Shown piece by piece: positions 42,960-48,428 of a stretch of DNA of 48,428 bases. Source of the stretch: Polytrichum commune (lineage: Eukaryota; Streptophyta; Polytrichopsida; Polytrichales; Polytrichaceae). Both the position numbers and the translations under genes were made by a program. The notes under the pieces were generated by a model that saw nothing but the letters and a program-made list of their open reading frames with translations, made no database searches and was not told the origin of the DNA. How positions within the stretch are numbered: the stretch's first letter is position 1; each line of letters starts with the position of its first letter. The stretch is taken from positions 36,210,001-36,258,428 of the forward strand of contig OX485804.1 in NCBI GenBank assembly GCA_950295325.1, given 5' to 3'.

Positions 42960-43135
42960 TTAAGTTAAGTTAGAGTACGTTACCGAATAAGCTAACTAAA
43001 TCCTCTCTTCATGGGATAATTGAAGGTGAAGTCGAGGCCACCACCGACATCCACCCCCCTTGTATATATACCGAGCTCCCGGGCGCGTATGTACCCCACC
43101 GGCACATGGGGCGGGTGGCGTTGTTTGGTGTGGCG
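42960..43135 (+). repeat. Dispersed repeat T, copy 2, GC-rich
   Basis: The same blocks as 42240-42425, about 720 bases away, with many A/T positions replaced by G/C (for example GGGCGCGTATGTACCCCACC). The frames at 43060-43353 (+) and 42996-43250 (-) are open mainly because the stretch is GC-rich; no domain is seen. Confidence 0.65.
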
Positions 43136-43488
43136 GTTTCAAAAGATCACCCACCCGGGCTTCCGATGGCGCGGGTCTTGGCCAACGGGAGCCCGCCACG
43201 TGGCCGGGACCCGGACCGGTTGTCGGTGTGACCCCCTTGTTGCATGGCAAGGACCATGAACCGGTGGATATTTCGAAGCTCGGGTCCCCGTTTCACACGC
43301 AACTATGTCCAGGGAAGAAGGAAATATTAGGGCATAATCGGTCGAAACCCTAATACTAGTATACTATACAAAGTCTTGTATTCCGTGTCACAAAACTAGT
43401 CTAGTTGTCTTGCTCAATACTAATTGGTAACCGCCCACGTGGTGCCACCGACACTAAATGTAAACCTTACAATATTTGTCATTCCTTG

Positions 43489-43659
43489 CATAACATGATT
43501 CAGATCCATAACATTGTTATGTGGGACTGATAATATTTCACATGATATTCCCGGATATTGCCTACATCTAGTCTGAATGTGGGGAGTATTCGGGAATATT
43601 CTATGGAATAATGTCAATCCCACGTATAATTGTTATGGATTTGAATAATATTATGTGTA
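43489..43659. repeat. Foldback element with arms of about 75 nt
   Basis: The left arm GATTCAGATCCATAACATTG then TTATGTGGGACTGATAATAT and GATATTCCCGGATATTGCC pairs with the right arm GGGAGTATTCGGGAATATTC then TCAATCCCACGTATAATTGT and TATGGATTTGAATAAT. The loop is about 15 bases near 43565-43578. About 80% pairing by eye and no coding content; a foldback MITE is likely. Confidence 0.75.
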
Positions 43660-44615
43660 CAAGAAATTGGACATTATATATTTACAATGTTGCAACTATT
43701 GTCAGTTACCAAAACATGCCTTATTTGAATTATGTATGCCAAAGTTAGTGTAAGGGTTCATTGTTTCAATGGTGATGACCCAAAACCAACATGTAAACAT
43801 GATGTTAAAATGGTGAACGTTCTCAAATCCAATATGCTCGTACAATGCAAGATTTCAGGATGTTGATTATAACATGCTCTAGGCTAGGTTTAGGAATTAA
43901 TCAAGCATTGTCATTAAGTGATAGTCATCAATATGTGTATATATATATAGAGAGAGAGAGACCCCATATGATGGGGCGATTGTTCACGTACTTGTTAACC
44001 TGGATGAGGTTATTTATTGGAAATATTTAAGAAAGTGTGGTGCCTAAAACTCCGAATGCCAGGTGGGATTAATCACGAAATCGGTCTTGCTTGATATGGC
44101 TCCTTAATTTAAATTGTGAGAGAGAGGTCCTCCCCTTCGCCTCCTTTCCTAGCCACGTGGATCTACTTCATGGACGGTGAAGACATGTCATCCGTTGTCA
44201 CTTAGTTGTTTGAGAAATTTTTGAAAGGTGACATTCCCTTAACTTTGTCGACATTAGGCTTAGTGCGGGGGGCCACGTGAGTTGGGGGTTTGGACCAATG
44301 GGAAGTTGATGTTTGAAAGGAAGGGGGGTTGTGAGCTACAAAGCCCTAGTTTATGTGAAGAGAACCGTACCTTATTAGTGAGTCTTTGCTAAGCATTGGG
44401 AATCGCACACCTTCGTCTTTCTTCTATCCCTTCCCCTTGCAACCTTAACCATGGGAACCACGGGAAGGAAGCACCACATGCAAGTGAACTTCAAGATGTA
44501 TATATTTTCTTATGTTTCTATACTACACTAAGTATACGAATTAGTGAGTGTGGGAAATTAGTGAGGGTGATACTAAATGTTTTAATGCTATGATTTAGTG
44601 CCACCAAAAAATCTA
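43660..44615. other. Unassigned tract with AT/GA microsatellite
   Basis: A short TA run passing into GA lies at about 43936-43960. CACGTG occurs at about 44153 and 44272. No gene is recognised. Confidence 0.35.
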
Positions 44616-44618
44616 GGA

Positions 44619-44730
44619 AGCATTGTTCGTTTCAACACTTGGCATTGTTCACTGAAAGCACCAACACTTGGCACTAGTCACTAAAAGTATCGGCACTTGG
44701 CATTATTCATTGACAAGCATGTGGCATGCA
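44619..44730 (+). repeat. Degenerate minisatellite, about 30-bp unit, four copies
   Basis: CACTTGGCATTGTTCACTGA, CACTTGGCACTAGTCACTAA, CACTTGGCATTATTCATTGA and a more diverged TGTGGCATGCACTAATCA follow one another at near-regular spacing. Confidence 0.65.
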
Positions 44731-44919
44731 CTAATCAACAAGAACGCACTAATGTTTCTTGAAATCTATGGTAAATGAGCATAGAATTTATCGTCTACGT
44801 AAATTTAGATTTGAGATTTGACCATAACCGGTCTGCTCGTGGATATAAAGTATAAGTTATAAACACTTGGACAAAAAACGCAAGAGAGTTATCGGAAGCG
44901 CCCTCCACTTGGACGAGTT

Positions 44920-45080
44920 ACCGGTTATGGTGTCAAACCAAAGCAACATGTTGACATCTTTGGGTTTATTCTTTATCAACTCAAGGTATCTTCCATAGAT
45001 TCCTCGAAAATGATGGGTACTTTTCCTCAAGTCTTGAACTTCAACTGGTCATTTTCCAAACTCAAATGGTTCATTTGCAA
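44920..45080 (+). repeat. Dispersed repeat B, copy 2
   Basis: Shares AAAATGAT-GGTA-TTTT, GTCTTGAACTTCAAC and ATTT-CAAACT with 46160-46335 and with 1430-1640. A family R element follows directly, as it does at 46333. Confidence 0.6.
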
Positions 45081-45630
45081 CTACTTTGTTTTGTCTAATT
45101 AGTGTGGGTTACCATTCGAAGTTATGCATCGCAAGGACAGTTTGCTGAGAGCATCATTTTCTACCCAAATAACACAAGTAAATTGAACATGATATTTAGA
45201 TTCACTTCCTATATGGATCTCCACAATGCTATACATTTTTACTACTGACATATTTTTTTACCAAACAAAGTTGTAAATGTTCTACAATGTCCAAACAACA
45301 CTAAATATGATAGTTAGTGCCACTCACTACTTGAAATTACACAATAATACGATTATTTCCTATATCTCTTGTATTTTACCAATAAATATAAAATTGGTTG
45401 TTTAGAAATTATAAAACACTATCAACTTTACTTGGTAAAAAAACTACATCAATAATACAAAAGACACACCATTGTGTAAATCCAAATAGTAAGTGACACT
45501 AAACATCATATTTAGTGTAGTTAGTATGCACACCCAAGAAGATGATGTAACTTAGTCAGTAAAAACAATATTGTCGGTAAAACGCTAACACCGAATGGTA
45601 ACCCACACTAATTAGACCAAAATAGTGTAG
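45081..45630. mobile_element. TIR family R, outer copy interrupted by family Q sequence
   Basis: The left end TTTGTCTAATTAGTGTGGGT pairs with the right end ACCCACACTAATTAGACCAA. Compared with the uninterrupted 37941-38164 copy (in reverse), the extra 320-340 bases sit next to the central GCATACTAA motif and consist of family Q sequence: a left half-copy at about 45180-45296 and a full copy at 45297-45520. Confidence 0.7.
45297..45520. mobile_element. TIR family Q, copy 2 (nested, inverted)
   Basis: The ends CACTAAATATGATAGTTAGT and ACTAAACATCATATTTAGTG mirror each other. The interior read in reverse (TTTCTAAACAACCAATTTTA) matches 13386-13606. It adjoins a left half-copy of the same family at the point ATGTCCAAACAA. 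Confidence 0.7.
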
Positions 45631-45691
45631 TGGCTGGTACCCCCGTTCATTGAACCAAAGGCCTTTGGACAAATCCTTACAACTACCCTCC

Positions 45692-45724
45692 CCCCCCAAA
45701 AAAAAATTAAAAAAATAAAATAAA
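45692..45724 (+). repeat. C-rich then A-rich low-complexity run
   Basis: About ten C followed by A-rich AAATTAAAAAAATAAAAT. Confidence 0.85.
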
Positions 45725-45836
45725 TTGTGTTGGTGGAGTAGGTGTGATATGGAGGGATATTATTACGGCGGGGTGACAAATGGGAAGGGCAAGGAGTAAT
45801 ACTAAATATCTTGGGTGGATCGGCATTGCTCCGGCC

Positions 45837-45945
45837 GCCACGTGGGCGCCACGTGGATTGATATTTGTTACCACTGCTATTTTATCTCCCTCACTCCCCC
45901 ACTCCCTTCTCGCCACGTGGTCCTTGGACGAGTGCCTACGTGGCG
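45837..45945 (+). promoter_or_regulatory. Cluster of CACGTG (G-box) motifs
   Basis: CACGTG occurs at 45839-45844, 45850-45855 and 45914-45919, with a further TACGTGG at about 45938. The G box is the binding site of plant bZIP and bHLH factors. No gene follows within reach that I can recognise, so function is not shown; the motifs are palindromic and may also be part of a repeat. Confidence 0.3.
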
Positions 45946-46159
45946 GCGTTGTTGTCCATGCATGTGCAAAATTCTAGAAGAAAATTACGCGGGAGTTGAG
46001 TCCATTCACACCCAATTCAACCGAGATTATAGGTTACCGTGTTTTGTTTTTTTTCAACCGAATCCTATATTGTTGTTACTTTTTGTACTTCGAGGGTGGA
46101 ATTTGGACTAAATTTCCACTTGGACACCAAGTGTCCTGGGAGATTTTTTGGGCCATAAT

Positions 46160-46332
46160 CGGTCAAGATCACCATGTTTCCAAGTCCACCGGTCCCATGC
46201 GTGTGACCTTGCGGTTTTTGCTTTATTAATTTTGAGGTATATGCTATAGATTCATCTAAAATGATTGGTAGTTTTGATGAAGTCTTGAACTTCAACCGGC
46301 TATTTCTCAAACTTGAGACCAGTTGATCTCTA
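46160..46332 (+). repeat. Dispersed repeat B, copy 3
   Basis: AAGTCCACCGGTCCCATG, then AAAATGATTGGTAGTTTT and GTCTTGAACTTCAACCGGCT. Same order as the other two copies. Confidence 0.6.
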
Positions 46333-46647
46333 ACTATGTTGTTTTGTCGAATTAGTGTGGGTTGGAAATTCATTTGGTCCACAGTAATTTTATGATACAT
46401 GCCCTAGTTTACATCAATTTGGATGAAAATTGTGCTTCAGTCACCTACATTAATTTAAACAAGTGGACAATTGCAAAATACGATTGGATGAAAATCAATC
46501 TTTTCATCCAAGTATGCAAACGAAAAAACCCACACTAAATTCCCCACTAAATATCACAGCGGGGCCGCCTCAAATTTCTATTTACAAAAATTAGTGTGGG
46601 TAATTGGGGATTAATGTGGCCCACACTAATTAGATGAAACATTGTAG
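46333..46647. mobile_element. TIR family R, diverged copy
   Basis: The left end CTATGTTGTTTTGTCGAATT then AGTGTGGG pairs with the right end CCCACACTAATTAGATGAAA then CATTGTAG. An inner pair (CCCACACTAAATTCCCCACT at about 46530 and AATTAGTGTGGG at about 46590) adds a second palindrome. About 315 bp and non-coding. Confidence 0.65.
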
Positions 46648-46869
46648 CGGTTCATTGTCGGAAACCAATGTGCGAATCTAAAGTTTGACCAAAGGCCCAC
46701 AAAGGCAAGCTGCAAAAAAGAGTAGAGGAAGGGTCAAATGTGGAGTCCAATGCTTTCAACTCGTGACTCCTCCGTCTAAGTTGACTAGGCAATTCAATTG
46801 TATGATGTCACCAAATGACTCTCGTCCTACTAAAGGTCGACGTGCCTAATAAATCGAAAACCACATTAA

Positions 46870-47715
46870 TAAGTGGGACACGTGTGTGTTGAGCGCTATG
46901 TGGTTACATGTGGGTCTAAGAACTGGCACCATAAAGACATGTGTTTGAAAAAGATTGAACTACATGCTCAAAGCATGTCAACCATTCTAGGTTCAATAAA
47001 CAACCAACATGATTGGGGGAGGGTCTATATGACCTTTTAGCGAACACGAGAATCTTCACTTTCATAATGAATAAGATACCGTAGCTCTCTAGCAGCTTGG
47101 ACAGGAAGGAAAAAGTTAATTTTAAAAGTGCCTAAATTTTTTGGAAATTAATTTCGTTGAGTGTAAAGTAATAATAATAAAAACATCCAAAGAGTGCCTA
47201 AAATCACCAGTAATCTCTCACAAACACCATAGCAACATAGTCTCTCACAAAGACCACTCCGTATAACTCTCATACAAAGCAAACTATGTTGCCAATCAAA
47301 ACCCTGACATATGAGTAAAAGACAAACTTTAGGGTAAGAAATGTTGGTTAAGGGAAGTGTTTAGGTTAATCGTAGTTGTCATAGATGAAATTAAAAAAAC
47401 CATGCATGAATTATGGAAATGACTTGGATGAATGTTTAACTTATTTTAAATTAATTTTTTAACCAACCCAATTTTAGAATATCATTTTATGGGATGCCCA
47501 ACTTATTTTCACACTTTAATAGATTATTAGGTTAAAAAGTGCCCAAGCTGTTAGTTAACTACGGTAGTCATATGAGCTCTCAAAATTATGAAGCAAATGG
47601 CTACGGGTAGGATTGAATTTGCGAATCACCTTGCACTAATTGAATGTCTACCATCATACAAGAAGTGGGTGTTGAGAGAAAAAGTATCCATCTAACACAA
47701 GTCTACGTCAACTTG
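46870..47715 (+). repeat. Dispersed repeat S, copy 3, split by a TIR element
   Basis: The first part, 46870-47078, and the second part, 47565-47715, align to the continuous copy at 39025-39375. The break lies exactly at the TA that flanks the element 47079-47564. Confidence 0.65.
47079..47564. mobile_element. TIR element (486 bp) with TA duplication, empty site in another copy
   Basis: The left end CCGTAGCTCTCTAGCAGCTT pairs with the right end AAGCTGTTAGTTAACTACGG. TA flanks both sides (47077-47078 and 47565-47566). The homologous position at about 39228 reads AAACTATCCATATGAG, without insert and with a single TA. No transposase; the interior is AT-rich. A Tc1/mariner-type non-autonomous element is likely. 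Confidence 0.8.
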
Positions 47716-48150
47716 AGTGGATTGAAATCGAATAATTTTGTTGTGAGTGAATTGTAGGTCTATCGAATCCTATACTACATTATGGCAATACTTGATGAAT
47801 TCAAAGGCCATCATCATAACATTCTTCATCGAAGTCTCTATGTGTTCTTTCTAATTGTTGTCCCACACACCTCCCACTTATCACATTCACTATGGAATCA
47901 ACGGATCCTTAAGTGTTTTTGGAGGTTTTATTTGCGGACAATCTTTTGCTATTCTTCGGGCTTGTACTTTGGGTGATTGAAGAATGTTGTGTCCAAAAAC
48001 ACATATTTATATCATGTTCTATTACAATAAGTTATGGAATGCATGTAGCAAAATAATGAGATCCAATTTATGGCTTATATGTGCACCTCTTGCAGTGGGG
48101 TCTTGAGCTGCGTGCAAACGTTCTAAGAAATTTAATCGACTACACTCTTT
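47716..48150. other. Unassigned tract
   Basis: The frame 47782-47976 (64 codons) has a hydrophobic middle but no recognisable family. Confidence 0.35.
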
Positions 48151-48152
48151 TG

Positions 48153-48428
48153 TCTAATTAGTGTGGGTTACCATTCGGAATTACATGTTGCTATAACATG
48201 TTACTGAGAGTTTCTTTTGTTACCAACTAAGTTATATCATGTTTATTGGTGTGCATGCTAGCTACATTGTTTTATGTAATTAGTGTGGGTTATCATTTTG
48301 AGTTATGTTTTGCTATAGCTTTTTACAAAGAGTTTTTTAAAAATAAAATTTACTTGTTTTATAATTATAATTTTTATTTTAAAAACCCAAATAACATAAG
48401 TAGTTAGTATGCACATTGAAGAATATGA
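48153..48428. mobile_element. TIR family R, two left ends in tandem, cut by window end
   Basis: A left end CTACACTCTTTTGTCTAATT then AGTGTGGGTTACC starts at about 48153. At about 48264, right after TGTGCATGCTAG, a second end CTACATTGTTTTATGTAATT then AGTGTGGGTTATC starts. The sequence then ends in GTTAGTATGCACATTGAAGA, the inverse of the family's central motif, so the second copy lies in reverse orientation inside the first. Confidence 0.65.

Noticed and set aside
42996-43353. Overlapping frames on both strands (79-97 codons) rich in Pro, Gly and Arg
   Set aside because: They are open because the repeat copy is GC-rich; the related copy at 42240-42425 does not preserve them.
44619-44730. CRISPR array
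   Set aside because: The 30-base units are diverged and contiguous, without spacers of constant length, and the genome is eukaryotic.

Overview
The window looks like intergenic, repeat-dense DNA from a plant nuclear genome. I see no intact host gene, no tRNA or rRNA gene, no CRISPR array and no bacterial-style operon. Four things point to a plant: LINE-type retrotransposons with AP-endonuclease and reverse-transcriptase domains, many miniature inverted-repeat elements (MITEs) of Tourist-like type, tRNA-derived SINEs, and TTTAGGG-type telomere-like repeats. I cannot name the species. Most open reading frames are under 100 codons and carry no recognisable domain.

Layout. Bases 1-200 are GC-rich with a GC box, CCAAT boxes and a TATA-like motif, but no convincing gene follows. 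Bases 430-4400 hold direct repeats, a truncated SINE and a TIR element built around a long hairpin. A degenerate LINE lies on the plus strand at about 9400-11235. Part of a similar element (endonuclease plus linker) lies on the minus strand at about 14960-16300. A Tourist-like element at 16554-17389 contains a second one at 16847-17329. A MITE with 8-bp target duplications follows at 17701-18039.

The best-resolved structure is at 18990-22992. A minus-strand retroelement with an RNase H domain is split by a 1608-bp hAT-family element (19680-21287). The hAT copy keeps its terminal inverted repeats, an exact 8-bp target duplication and the C-terminal dimerisation region of the transposase. Removing the element and one duplication joins the two retroelement halves in the same frame.

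From 23000 to the end the window is a patchwork of decayed TIR elements. These include copies with TNA-type duplications, copies with TA duplications (one supported by an internal empty-site comparison at 47079-47564), a pogo-like element, two tRNA-like SINEs, an 87-88 bp foldback found twice, and a family with TIR core ATTAGTGTGGGTTACC that repeatedly inserts into itself. Between them lie AT-rich tracts in which I recognise nothing.

No genes here work together as a pathway. The information lies in the order of insertions and in several repeat families that may not be named. All homology calls come from recognising protein and repeat patterns by eye; no database search was run.
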